Below, one piece after another: positions 1-10,423 of a stretch of DNA of 64,000 nt. How positions within the stretch are numbered: the stretch's first letter is position 1; every line of letters starts with the position of its first letter. A model generated the notes under the pieces. It was not told where the DNA came from, searched no databases, and saw only the letters and a program-made list of their open reading frames with translations. The DNA is taken from positions 628,026-692,025 of the forward strand of contig NW_004450464.1 of the NCBI RefSeq assembly GCF_000321225.1, read 5' to 3'. The position numbers and the translations under genes are program-made. The DNA comes from Odobenus rosmarus divergens. Its lineage: Eukaryota > Chordata > Mammalia > Carnivora > Odobenidae.

Positions 1-264
1 AAAAATAAATACAAAATAGAAATAAAGTGATGATATTATTGAACCCAGTGGAAATTACCATTAAAGAAGCCACTGACGGAATGATTTTTAAAAATATATA
101 TACTATGTCTGGGTTATACATTTCCCAGGTACTAAATCAGGTCTCAGGTCAGCAATGATGGCTCCTACCAGAGCCTGACTATCCAGGAAGATTTAAGAAA
201 TATTTAAAATTTAATGGCTTTGGTGGCCTAAATAAGACTTTTGGCTCTGTCATAAATGTATATA
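1..264. other. AT-rich unique sequence before the assembly gap
   Basis: No gene or named repeat is visible. The only structure is the left copy of a 75-bp sequence (95-169) that recurs directly after the run of Ns. Confidence 0.6.
95..169 (+). repeat. 75-bp direct repeat, left copy flanking the gap
   Basis: This segment starts in an alternating TA run and ends at GCTCCTACC. It is the same as 315-389 base for base as far as I can read. The two copies diverge immediately to the right: left continues AGAGCCTGAC, right continues TCTTCTGTGG. A match this exact around a gap more likely marks contig ends that were not merged than a biological duplication. Confidence 0.85.
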
Positions 265-314
265 NNNNNNNNNNNNNNNNNNNNNNNNNNNNNNNNNNNN
301 NNNNNNNNNNNNNN
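265..314. other. Assembly gap (50 N)
   Basis: Exactly 50 undetermined bases. A round number suggests a fixed-size gap placeholder rather than a measured length. Confidence 0.99.
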
Positions 315-389
315 TATATATACTATGTCTGGGTTATACATTTCCCAGGTACTAAATCAGGTCTCAGGTCAGCAATGATGGCTCCTACC
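315..389 (+). repeat. 75-bp direct repeat, right copy flanking the gap
   Basis: Second copy of 95-169, beginning at the first base after the Ns. It continues into sequence that joins without break to the SINE at 556. Confidence 0.85.
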
Positions 390-555
390 TCTTCTGTGGT
401 TTGCTGCTAATCTGCGTTTTAATGGCTCTATTGATTTCCAAATCCGTGCTGGAATTATTGCTGAGCAGGCTGAAGCTTAAAGCAAGCCCCTCTCTCCCAC
501 CTTCTCCCACTTTTTAGGACATTACAATTTGCTTTTAAAAATTCACAAAGGATTC

Positions 556-761
556 ATGGGATACCTGGGTGGCTCAGTCGGTTAAGCGTCCACCTTTGGC
601 TCAGGTCATGATCCCGGGGTCCTGGGAATGAGTCCCGCATCGGGCTCCTTGCTCTGTGGGGAGGCTGCTTCTCCCTCTGCCTACTGTTTCCCCTGCTTGT
701 GCTCTCTCTCTCAAGATATCTTTCTCTGACAAATACATAAAATCTTAAAAAAAAAAAAATC
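556..761 (+). mobile_element. SINEC (carnivore tRNA-derived SINE), full length
   Basis: Head GATACCTGGGTGGCTCAG, A-box-like GGCTCAGTCGG, B-box-like region around 626-637, CT-rich body and A tail are all present in sense orientation. The TSD CACAAAGGATTC is at 544-555 and 762-773. Small open frames on the minus strand here are read-through of the SINE and are not genes. Confidence 0.95.
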
Positions 762-773
762 CACAAAGGATTC

Positions 774-1075
774 TTATGCTACATGTCTCAGTATTTATAA
801 AACTTTAAGTACCATGCCTAGAGCATTGCACAATGGTTTGTTACATTTAAAAGAAAACACAAAATTACATTTTAACAAAAAGGAAACACTGAATTTGAAA
901 AGAATGGAAATTCTACAGTGACTAGGCTTTGTGGAGAAGACCTGTGAAATCTTGCATTCACTCAATAAAAACTGTCTACCAAGTATGTATTTATGTCCCA
1001 CTTTGCTTTTTCTCTGTAGAGAAATATGAATGTGACCTAATCTTAAAATGGGTCTTTTTTTCAGACAACAAAGAG
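774..1075. other. Unique sequence, nothing recognised
   Basis: AT-rich, with short open frames on both strands that have no domain, no splice context and no repeat signature. Confidence 0.5.
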
Positions 1076-1290
1076 TTCTTTAACAGACACTCTAGGCCAG
1101 GCACTATTCTAGATACTGGTCATTTATGTGTAAAACAGAAACATATTTCTGCCCTCTGGTGGCTTATAGTCTAGGGAAGTGATTGTATGTGGGGAAAGTG
1201 GGGGTTAGTCGGGGTCCCAGATAATGAACAAATACATGAAAAACTTAGATTGCAAAAGGGTGGTAAGTGACAGGAAACACTGGGGTAAAC
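1076..1290 (+). repeat. Ancient interspersed repeat, family not asserted
   Basis: The order 'ggccaggcactattctagatactgg', 'ctgccctctggtggcttatagtctag', 'gataatgaacaaatac', 'gtggtaagtgacagg' matches a very common old mammalian repeat (transcript-like 'caggcactgttctagg ... tgccctcatggagcttacagtctag'). I recognise the pattern but cannot place it securely as L2-, MIR- or L1-derived. Confidence 0.5.
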
Positions 1291-1398
1291 TTTATATTGA
1301 CCGATCAAGGATGCATCACTGAGATTCACCATTGATGAAAACAGACTTCCTAATGTGCACTACATTGTCCGAGTTGCAGGATGACATTCCAACTCACT

Positions 1399-1769
1399 TG
1401 GGTTAGTTTGCTAGGGTGGCCATAACCAAATACCACAACTGGGCCACTTCACCAACAGAAATGCATTTTCTATGTGCCGGCTCGGTGTCCTCTGAGGCCT
1501 CTCTCTTCAGCGTGCAGGCGGCCACCTTCTCCCTGTGTCCTCACATGATCTTCTCTTTGTGCTCCTACAGCCTGGTATCTAGTACGTCTCTTGTGGATCC
1601 AATTTCCTCTTATAAGGATATCAATCAAATTGCACTGGACCCCACCCTAATGGCCTCATTTTAACTCAGTCACCTCTTTAAGGGTCTTATTTCCAAATAC
1701 AGCCATACTCTGAGGTGCTGTGTTAGGGCTACCGCATAGGAGTTTGGGGAAGACCCAATTCAACCCAAA
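1399..1769 (-). repeat. MaLR / MLT1-like solo LTR
   Basis: Read on the minus strand the element begins TGGGTTGAATTGGGTC and includes the 'cctaacacagcacctcagag' and 'tttggaaataag' blocks. It then has a 'aaatgaggccattagggtgg' block and ends '...accctagcaaactaaccca'. That order and the roughly 370-bp length fit MLT1-type LTRs of the ancient non-autonomous MaLR endogenous retroviruses. No internal region is seen, so it is a solo LTR. Divergence is high. Confidence 0.75.
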
Positions 1770-2839
1770 CATTTCTCTCCAACTGGGGATTAAAACACTG
1801 GTTTTATCTTCTTGCAACACTGCTCTCTGAAACATAGTGAATTATGATACACTAAATTCATAGGGCCTTTTTTGTAGGATTATTCATTGCAAACCCCCAA
1901 AGTTGCATCTGCCCCAGGAGGAATGTGGCTTGGCACAACCGCCTGGTGAGGCTTCCTGGCAAGTGTAATGCATGTGGTGGTTAAGACAAGGAGGCATAGC
2001 TCCCCTGCAGTCCCTTCCCACTTCGGCTTTGTCTCTTGCGACGAGCATGGCCCATGCATGGGGTGACCTACGAACTGGGAGAAATAGTGCAAGACTTTCT
2101 CATGCAACAGCTCTCTGTCTGTGTGTGCTTATAATGCCTGCTTTGAGTCCTTCACATATAAGGCAAATCACTGATGGGAACATAGTAAGCTTTTTTGATC
2201 TTTTTTTTTTTTTTTTCTGTTCTGATCCTGAAACCAATTGGTATTAAATTAGGGATGAGATAGAATGCACAGTAAAAGAGCAAGTAGTCACAAGGAGTTT
2301 CAGCAAACAAGTATTGACCATGTGTCGTCAAGTGTGAAAGGATTCCCTTCTCGGGGGTGACAGGGGAAGCAACATTAGCAAAGGGTGAAGGTATTAAACT
2401 AGAAGGTGCAGATGGGGAACTGTAAGAGATTTGGTATAGACAAAGCTAGGTCAAGGGCACAAATCAAGAAATTAAAGGGGGAAATTAGGTATGAGATCAT
2501 TGAGGGTCCTTTAGAACTTGCATTTGGTAGTCATTTGTTATCAATTGAATTGAGAAGCATTAAACTAAAGCATTTGATGGTCACACTTGCAGTTTTGAAA
2601 ATGAATTCCAGTGGCCAGATGATAGAAGTTTTTAAATACTTTCTTTTTTAATATCTAGAGAAGATGTTTCAAGACAGCATTCAACCAAGGAACTATAATC
2701 CAAAACACTTGTTTCATTGTGCACTTTAGAGATGTGATGCTTGTAAATGATTCAGTGCAGGAAACAAGAGAGTAAACATGAGACACTTTTAAAAATGAGG
2801 TGTAATTATCACCTTAGGGCACTGTGCCTTAAATCTTGA
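1770..2839. other. Unique sequence, nothing recognised
   Basis: No gene or clear repeat. It holds a poly-T run at about 2201-2216. Open frames up to about 90 codons lack any recognisable domain. Confidence 0.5.
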
Positions 2840-3330
2840 CATGCCTCTGATCTAGGATATATGTAGAGAGAAATTTTTTCATGGGCATAATAGGAGATAT
2901 TAAAGCATAGGCAAATTTGGATACAAAGTATCCACCAGTAGGAGAAAGGATAAATATTTGTGATATGTTCATACACTTGCATCAGATATAGAAATGTACA
3001 GGGAAGAGTTCGAAAATATCGTAGTGTAAAAATTGTTTCATATAAACTGACAGCATTTATGTAAATTTGTGAAAACATAAGGCAATGAAAGAAGGGTACA
3101 CAAATTTTCAGTTAGGGTCTGCAAACATGGTCTGATGGAAAACACACCAAATTTATCATGGTGGTTGTGCCTCTGAGAGGGAAGGTAGGAAATGAACTTG
3201 GAGACAGGGAAAAAAAAAAAAAAGCAGGGGTGGGGGATCCCTACTCTTTTGTGTTTCCACTTTTCTAAAAATGACAAAATATAAACATATTTAATTATTG
3301 GCAACAAGTGCACGTGTCTTTCAATCTCTG
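2840..3330 (+). repeat. Ancient L1 3'-end relic (probable)
   Basis: Blocks such as 'tatccaccagtaggagaaagg', 'gatatgttcatacact' and 'gtggttgtgcctctgagagg' occur in the same order as in old L1 ORF2-tail/3'UTR sequence. The copy is heavily diverged with an internal A14 tract near 3211-3224, so the boundaries are approximate. Confidence 0.45.
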
Positions 3331-3424
3331 TACATTTCTATAATTGTTTAAACTTCAAAAAAATTTTAAGAGAACTTTTTTCACCTGTAATCCCTTATTT
3401 GAATACCATGCCCTCCATCCATGT

Positions 3425-3590
3425 ATTTATTGCCTTATAACATCCCTGTGATGTAGTTGGGTTAAAGTGGGGGTCTTTATCCTCATTCCATCCACCGAGG
3501 CTCAGACATGAAGTGCCACACCCCAGCTTTTTCTCCCAATTATTAAGAGGTAAAGCAGAGATTCCATCCCAGCATTTCAGAGACGCATGC
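3425..3590 (-). repeat. MIR-like SINE relic
   Basis: On the plus strand the order 'acatccctgtgatgtag', 'tatcctcattcca', 'gaggctcagacatgaag', 'gcagagattccatccc' matches the reverse complement of the MIR core and 5' part (tRNA-derived, old mammalian). Diverged, with no TSD visible. Confidence 0.6.
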
Positions 3591-3799
3591 TGGCGCCTCT
3601 CTAGCTCTCCCACAGTGCCTCTGTCAGCGTTACAAGAATTTCTGAACTTATCCACAACTGGCAAAACAAAAAACAAAAAACCACTAAGAAATTTCAGTAT
3701 GCTTCATCTATTCTCCCTGCTCCATATTTTGTTTTGTTAAGAAACCGGAGGGACCAGTGCTCTCAAATTTAGGTGCCAGCAGATGATGCAGTAGATGAA

Positions 3800-3990
3800 A
3801 CTCCTGCCTGGCTTTGAATTTCAGCTCCGCCATGTTCTAGCTTTGTGGGCTTTGGCAACTATAAACTTACCTACTTTCTGCTTCAGTTTCCATCAGTAAC
3901 ATGGGGGAAATCCTAGTACTAAGGCATAAGGTAGTTTAAGAGTAAACTGAATAATCCATAAAATGCTAAGAATAGATCCTATTAGAAGTA
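3800..3990 (+). repeat. MIR-like SINE relic
   Basis: Contains 'cctggctttgaatttcagctcc', 'gccatgttctagctttgtgg', 'acttacctactttctgcttcagtttcc', 'acatgggggaaatcctagtac' and 'agagtaaactgaataatcc', the MIR consensus order in sense orientation. Opposite in orientation to the MIR at 3425. Confidence 0.75.
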
Positions 3991-4204
3991 TTACAAAGTG
4001 GGGTAATAGAAAAGAACTCCAGTGTGTAAAAAGTCCAGGTTGGTAAGGAGGAAATCTTGGGATTAATCTCTTGCGTAAGTTCATGTTCTCCGTTAAATAG
4101 CTATCCACACAGGGAATCTCTTTCAAAAAGAGGTTGGAGCCTTCATTCCTGTGACTTACTCCATAACCGGAGGCCTGTGTCTCCCTCTCCGCTTCACGTG
4201 TTTT

Positions 4205-5485
4205 GCCCAAACCCCACTCCTGACCCCTCTGGCAACCATCACTCCTCTGTGTTTATAGGTCAGGTTCTGCTTTTTGTTTATTTACTTTTTTGGATTCCAT
4301 TCATGAGTGGAATCATATGGTACCATTTGTCTCTCTCAGTCTGGCTTATTTCACTTACTAGAACGCCCTCTAAGTCCATCCATGTTGTCTCAAATAGCAC
4401 AATCTTATTCCTTTTTATGGCTGTGTAATATTCCATATTCCATACATATCCGTGTGTGTGTGTGTGTATACACCACATTTTCCTTATCTATTCAACTTAT
4501 CTATTCAACTTAGGTTGATTTCATGTCTTGGGTATTGTAAATAATGCTGCAGCAAGCGTAAGGATGCAAATTAGTGTTTTTGTTTTCTCTGGGTAAATAC
4601 CCAATAGCAGAATTATCAGATTAGATGGTGTTTCTATTTTTAATTTTTTGAGGAACATCCTTAGTATTTTACACAGTGGCTACACCAGTTTGCATTCCCA
4701 CCAACAGGGCACAGGGGTTCCTTTTTCTCCACATCCTCGCCCATATTTATTTTTTCTTGTGTTTTTGATTTTAGCCATTCTGATGGGTGTAAGGTGATAC
4801 CTCATTCTAGTTTTGATTTACATTTCCCTGCTGATGAGTGATGTTGAACATCTTTTCATGGGTCTGTTCACTGTCTGTATGTCTTTTTAGGAAAATTTTT
4901 ATTCAGATCTCTGCCCATTTTTAAATCAGATTGTTTCTCTGGTGTTGAGTTCTAGAAGTTCTTTATATATTTTAAATATTAGCTCTTTATTTGATATAGC
5001 ATTTGCAAATATCTGCTCCCATTCAGTGGGTTGTCTTTTTATTTTGTTGATGGCTTCCTTGACTGTGCAAAAGTTTCTTTATGTTGATATAGACCCAATA
5101 GTTTATTTTTGCTTTTTTTCCCCTTGTTTAATCCATTTTGAGTTTCTGTATATGGTGTTAGAAAGTAGTCCTGTTTCCTTCTTTTGCGTGTAGCTGTCTA
5201 GTTTTCCCAGCACTGCTTAGTGAAAAGACCATCTTTTCCTCATTGTAAATTCTTGCCTCTTTTGTCATAGACTAATTGACTATATAATTGTGGGTTTATT
5301 TCTGAGGTCTCTATTCTGGTCCATTGATCAATGTGTCTGTTTTTGTGCCAGTGCCATACTGTTTTGATGACTGCAGCTTTGTAGTCTATCTTGAAATCCA
5401 GTCTTATGATATCTCCAGCTTTGTTCTTCTTTCTCAGGATTGCTTTGGCTAGTCAGAGTATTCTGTGGTTTTATACAAATTTTGG
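4205..5485 (-). mobile_element. Old L1 fragment: ORF2 C-terminal region and 3'UTR, antisense
   Basis: Plus-strand landmarks include 'ggattccattcatgagtgga', 'gtccatccatgttgtct', 'tttttatggctgtgtaatattcc', 'tgggtaaatacccaatagcag', 'cccaccaacagg' and 'ccattctgatgggtgtaagg'. They are the reverse complement of the L1 ORF2 tail and 3'UTR, decayed. A (TG)n at 4452-4468 and a 15-bp tandem duplication at 4482-4511 lie inside it. The element stops abruptly near 5485, where an L1 3' end in the opposite orientation begins. That pairing is what a 5'-inverted (twin-primed) L1 would leave. Confidence 0.9.
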
Positions 5486-5489
5486 TATA

Positions 5490-5645
5490 AAAAGTAACAG
5501 TCAATGATATTGTAATAGCTATGTAACCAGAGAGATGGTAGCTACACTTGTAGTGAAAATGGCATAATGTATAAACTTGTCAAATCAGTAAGTTGTACAC
5601 CTAAAATTAATGTAACATTATGTGCTGACTGTACTAAAAAAATGC
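5490..5645 (+). mobile_element. L1 3'-terminal fragment, sense
   Basis: The block 'tgtaaccagagagatggtagctacac', 'ataatgtataaacttgtc', 'agttgtacacctaaaattaatgtaac' ending in an A run is the 3' tip of an old L1 type. It abuts the antisense L1 fragment at 4205-5485. Confidence 0.7.
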
Positions 5646-6091
5646 CATTTGAATTAACATTTTGTTCTTAGGAGTAGATAAAATTATAGAAGATGTGTGG
5701 ACAGTGTGACAAATATTTAATGAAAGTTATCAGTCTGTATTTCAGGACATGTAAAAATAATGACCTTGGTTCTCCATTTTGTAGGTTATTCAAGGAAAGT
5801 TGTGTTGGAAACTTTGGTTTGGGTTTTCTTAAACCATGAACTGTATGGCCAGGGACCTGGTTTTGGTTTTGTCTCGTTTATATAGCCTAGGTATCAAGAT
5901 CCTATTTTTTTCCCTTTCTCATTAAAAATATAAATAAGCTCTATGGTATTTTTTAAAAAGAGGATTTAACAAGACACACTTTAGCACAAACACACTTTAC
6001 TGCAAAACAAAAGGAAAAAAAAAACTTGTTTAAGTGACTGTGAACTTCATTTTGAATACTTTTATTTTTAATAAAAATGAAACTATATATA
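5646..6091. other. Unique AT-rich sequence
   Basis: No gene or repeat recognised. Confidence 0.5.
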
Positions 6092-6106
6092 AAGGGTAAA
6101 AGGTGT

Positions 6107-6300
6107 GGGCACCCGGGTGGCTCAGTTGGTTAAGCGACTGCCTTCGGCTCAGGTCATGATCCTGGAGTCCCGGGATCGAGTCCCACATCGGACTCCCTGC
6201 TCGGCAGGGAGCCTGCTTCTCCCTCTGACCCTCTTCCCTCTCGTGCTCTCTATCTCTCATTCTCTCCCTCTCAAATAAATAAATAAAATCTTTAAAAAAA
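6107..6300 (+). mobile_element. SINEC, full length with 15-bp TSD
   Basis: Head GGGCACCCGGGTGGCTCAG, A box at about 6119-6130, B-box-like GGGATCGAGTCCC at 6172-6184, CT-rich body, AATAAATAAATAAAATC tail. The TSD AAGGGTAAAAGGTGT is at 6092-6106 and 6301-6315, a perfect match, which implies a fairly young insertion. Confidence 0.97.
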
Positions 6301-6315
6301 AAGGGTAAAAGGTGT

Positions 6316-8332
6316 TAAAGGCAGTCACACTCCCTCCTCAAAAAAAGAAATCTCATTAAATATATTTTCCAGTTGATATTTTAAAATAGTACCGCCTATT
6401 CTGTAGTATATATCGTAGAATGCATCTTAAGGACACATAAAAACATATAAAATGCCCATTTACCTCCATGCATAAACATCCCTGAAAAAGCTCACTATAG
6501 CCTTGGAAAGCAAAACAAGTTTTGAAACTTTTTTTTAATGTTTTAGAGAGCATTCTATAAAAGGAAATAAATACGAATAGCTGGTACCAAAGCTTGTCCA
6601 AAATTACTCCATTAGAATTAGCATTAGAAATCCAAATTTGGGGGGAAAAATCAGATATACTTTCAAAGATGAAATCAATAGTTTTTAAAAAAGAGTCTGT
6701 ACACTTTGTTTTAGTACTGTTACAGAAACGGTGTCACTTTTATCTCACTCTGATCTTCAAAAGTAGGTGACCTTGTCTGGGCTTCAGTAGAAAAATCTCT
6801 CATGAATTTACATGGCCCTGTTAGCTGTATGGTGTTGATTGCAAAGATGTAAAACCAAACAATGCCATAAAACAGCCCTTCAGGCACAATGCCTTCTAAG
6901 CTGTTTGCATAAAGATGGACTGCACTTTGTTACGTGCATGTAGTAAACTCCCAAATCCAAAGGAAAGAATAAAATACTTCTTGGGTTTCCAAAAGCTCAA
7001 AAAGTATAACCTATATAATAATCTCACAAAGCAACCTGAAGAGAAGCCAAAAGAAAGCATATTAAACTTGTAGCATCAGCTTTTAGTTTCTTGTATATTG
7101 CATGCAACCCTAAAACAAATGCTTATCACCTAAACATCCTTTTTGAGTAGAAAATGAGGAAATAAATGTTACTGACACACTGGGTTTGGCAAGAGAAGAA
7201 TAAGCAAAAGTACTATAATTTCTCAACTAACTCTTCAAGTAGGTAATGAAAATAATGAAGTTAGGCAAAAGAATAATAAAGTATAACATACTTGTTTATT
7301 AGTCCCTTAGGAAAAGGAAAATAGTCTCACTGATATGTCTTTGAGATCTCTTCTGATATTTAAATGTCTTTTTTTGTATGCATGCCATGTAAGTTCGTAT
7401 AATTTATGCTTCTGTGAAAAACTTGTGTTTTAAACATGAATCACTGCTGAGTTAGTATTTTACTTATATTTATGCAATTAGAATTACATGTGTGATTCTA
7501 GTCAAAATTTTCAAATGGCTGAAATATAGCTGTTTCTAGAAAGTTGACATAATGTGTCACCACTGGAATCACAAAACAATAACCAGGCAAATAATTCTGA
7601 TTTCCTGTTTTTCAAAATGTTTTGAAATCAGGGCTTTTTTACTTCGTACTCTTAGAGAATATACTAGATTGATTTTTCTTTTATTCTGTATCAACTGCAA
7701 AGAAAAAATATAAGAGATGTGCCTCTTTTAACTTGTATGATCAAGGACTGTTAATTTGTTTCTCAGGGATGATTGAATCTTATTTTTAAATAAGGGATTT
7801 GATGAAACAATATTTGATGTTCAATGACACTGGAAGTTCTTAAGAGGTGTCTTGAAGATGGAGCACTCTGGAAAGGAACAGCTGAGTTGGTGGCACTTCA
7901 CACCCCTCACCCACTTGAGCCAGTGGTTATACTTGTATAAGTATACTTCTTTAAAACATGTTTTATAATTAGAGTAAGTTATCCAATTTTCTCTATAGTT
8001 GCTAAGATATTGTCACCTGTAAGAATTTATAAATGATCTTTTATAATTGATGAGTTTGCAAGTGAAGTACTAATAATAGTAAAAAGCTAATATATGCAGC
8101 ACTTTCTAAACCCAAGGAACTCTTCCAAGGGATGTAAAGTTAATTCATTCAGATCTTAAAGAAACCTTTTCAAAAATTCCTATATTAATATATCTCCAGG
8201 TAATATGTCTGAAACCTTAATAGTCATTCATATTCTTATACAAAGATAATACAACTGTGTTAGAAAACCAAGACCCTCCAAAAAACTTAACAAACTCATA
8301 CTGTTAGTTTATTAGTACTCAGATTTAAATTT
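6316..8332. other. Unique AT-rich sequence, 2 kb
   Basis: No gene seen. A weak MIR-like stretch in antisense may lie at about 8085-8180 ('cactttctaaacccaagg ... ttaattcattcagatc'). I see no other structure. Confidence 0.5.
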
Positions 8333-8346
8333 AAAAATAGAACCTT

Positions 8347-8504
8347 TTAAGCGTCTGCCTTTGGTTCAGGTCATGATCCCGGAGTCCTGGACTCAAGCCC
8401 CACATCAGGGTCCCTGCTCAGCGGGGAGTCTGCCTCTCCCCCTGTCCCTCACCCCTCTCTCACTCTCTCTCTCAAATAAATACAATCTTAAAAAAATAAA
8501 AAAA
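8347..8504 (+). mobile_element. SINEC, 5'-truncated
   Basis: Begins at TAAGCGTCTGCC, so the first ~30 bp including the head and A box are missing. B-box region, CT-rich body and A-rich tail remain. Near-identical flanks AAAAATAGAACCTT (8333-8346) and AAAAATAGAACCCTT (about 8506-8520) are a TSD. The truncation therefore occurred at insertion (incomplete reverse transcription) and is not a later deletion. Confidence 0.93.
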
Positions 8505-8520
8505 TAAAAATAGAACCCTT

Positions 8521-10423
8521 TCAGCTTTCAAATTGGCAACTATCATAATTTGATAGTGTGCCATTCCAATGAAAGGTGATAAAAAGGAGATTTTCTAATT
8601 TCTGGGGAGACTATAAAGTGGTAAGTTTCTGGAAAGCAATTTGTCAATAAGTATCAACAGCTTTAAAAGTGCTATATATCGTAAAACTTTCAGGAATTTC
8701 TCCAAAGGAGACAATTGTATTTAAAACTATTTAAGTATGTAGTTGTTTATTATAGTGTTAAATGTAATTCCAAAGTCAGTTCAAAAAAAAATCTAAACAG
8801 GAAAATTTAAAATAAAATGTGGAAATCCTTTTATGAAATACCATAAAAATTATGTTTACTTACACATTTTTAGTTTTTTTAGAACAAATTATAGCCTCAA
8901 AAAATGAAAAGACATCTATATATAGTAAGATCTCAACTGCATATAACTGTATATCTATACACACATATTATTTGGACCCCCCCCAAAAAAGTGACTCCAA
9001 ATGTTCTATAAACTACCTGTTAGCTGAAAGCCCCCTGCAGATCGATTAAATTTGGGATTTAACTCCCAACGTCACATCATATACTAGTCCAGATTACCCC
9101 CTCCACATAGCTTCTGGAATTTTTCAAATTCTATACAATTTCTTCTCTGTTTTTCTGTGGATTCCTGTTCCAGATTTGCTGACACGATGTCTCCTGCATG
9201 AAGACCAACTCTTTCATATCCTTCTCCCCACAACAAAATGCCTTGCCTATAACATTTTGTGAATATAAATTTTACTAAAATTTTGAAAGAAGTGAGGATG
9301 TCATCATCACATACTGGGCAAGAATTTTGACCCTTCCACTTCCTACATCCCTCTCTCCTCCCAAACCTCCTTTCTGAAAGAACCAGTGAAGTTTGCCCCT
9401 TCCTCACATGTGATGGTTCTATTGGCTTGAGACCCTGGTGGTTTCAGTATGACCTGATGTGAGTTAAAAAAACAAAAATTTCTTTTGAGAAAATATAATC
9501 ATGCCTTTGACAGGATTCCTGAGGAACATACATTTTTGTTACTATAAAAAAAGAATTTTAATGGCAAATACAGCTTATAAAACTAGAAAAAATAAGATTG
9601 TTTTGCCCTGTTGAAAACTCTTTCTGATTCAGATAATGTTCATCCTACAAGCATCTGTCTCCCTCCTGGTCCTATTTGGATTCCTTCAGCACCCTGCTGT
9701 GATCACCTTGTAATGTGTTCTGCTGCTCCTTGTTTCCCCACATTGCCTTCTTTCCCCCTCTTTTTTTTCTCTCTTCCTTTCATAGCACAAAACCTACTTA
9801 AAAAATTATTTGTGCACGTGTGCCTATACCTGTGCACACACACATCCCTACATACGAACAATGGTATATGCCATTTTAAATGCTTGGAGTGGCTTAGCCA
9901 TGGGGCTTTTTATCCTAGTGCTTTAATTTGTTTAACCTGGGAAAAGGTGGGTGATTTTCCATCCAAAGTGATCTTGGACCAAGATATGAACATACGATAC
10001 CTAACAGAAATGGGTTATTTTAATTAACATTCTTGGATTAATACTTTACTCTTGATGTCTTACCACCTATGTACACTTGGGATGCTAAGTAATGGGGCCA
10101 TGATGATAGCCCACCCAAGATCCCCCTTTCTTGTTTTCTGAAGTCAGCTGAATATTGAACCCCATCACTTTCTCTTATATTGAACAATTTTAGAAGTATT
10201 TTTAAAATGTGCATGAACTAAATTATGTGCAGTGGTTCCTTTTATTAGAGCCCCCTAGTCCCACCTACATGATAAAGGATTAAATAACAGGAGAGAAATG
10301 GAGAACCACTGGCTGGGGAACCCCAGCTCTGCACACCATCTCGCACTTACAGCTCCGACTTCCTCACTTCCTTTTTATGCTGGAATACAGAGGAGAATAT
10401 GGCTAGAAGAAGGGGTCTGAATC
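8521..10423. other. Unique sequence, nothing recognised
   Basis: It contains open frames of 107 codons (minus, 9084-9407) and 138 codons (plus, 9611-10027). The latter starts at TTG, has no domain and sits beside a pyrimidine-rich stretch. I do not call either a gene. Confidence 0.5.

Noticed and set aside
3757..3790. MER5-like terminus ('accagtgctctcaaatttaggtgcc')
   Set aside because: Only about 30 bp resemble a hAT terminus before a MIR begins, which is too short to call.
4057..4428. 123-codon open frame
   Set aside because: Most of it lies in the antisense old L1 fragment. It is a translation of repeat sequence.
9611..10027. 138-codon open frame
   Set aside because: Starts at TTG, low-complexity pyrimidine-rich coding, no domain, no splice signals.
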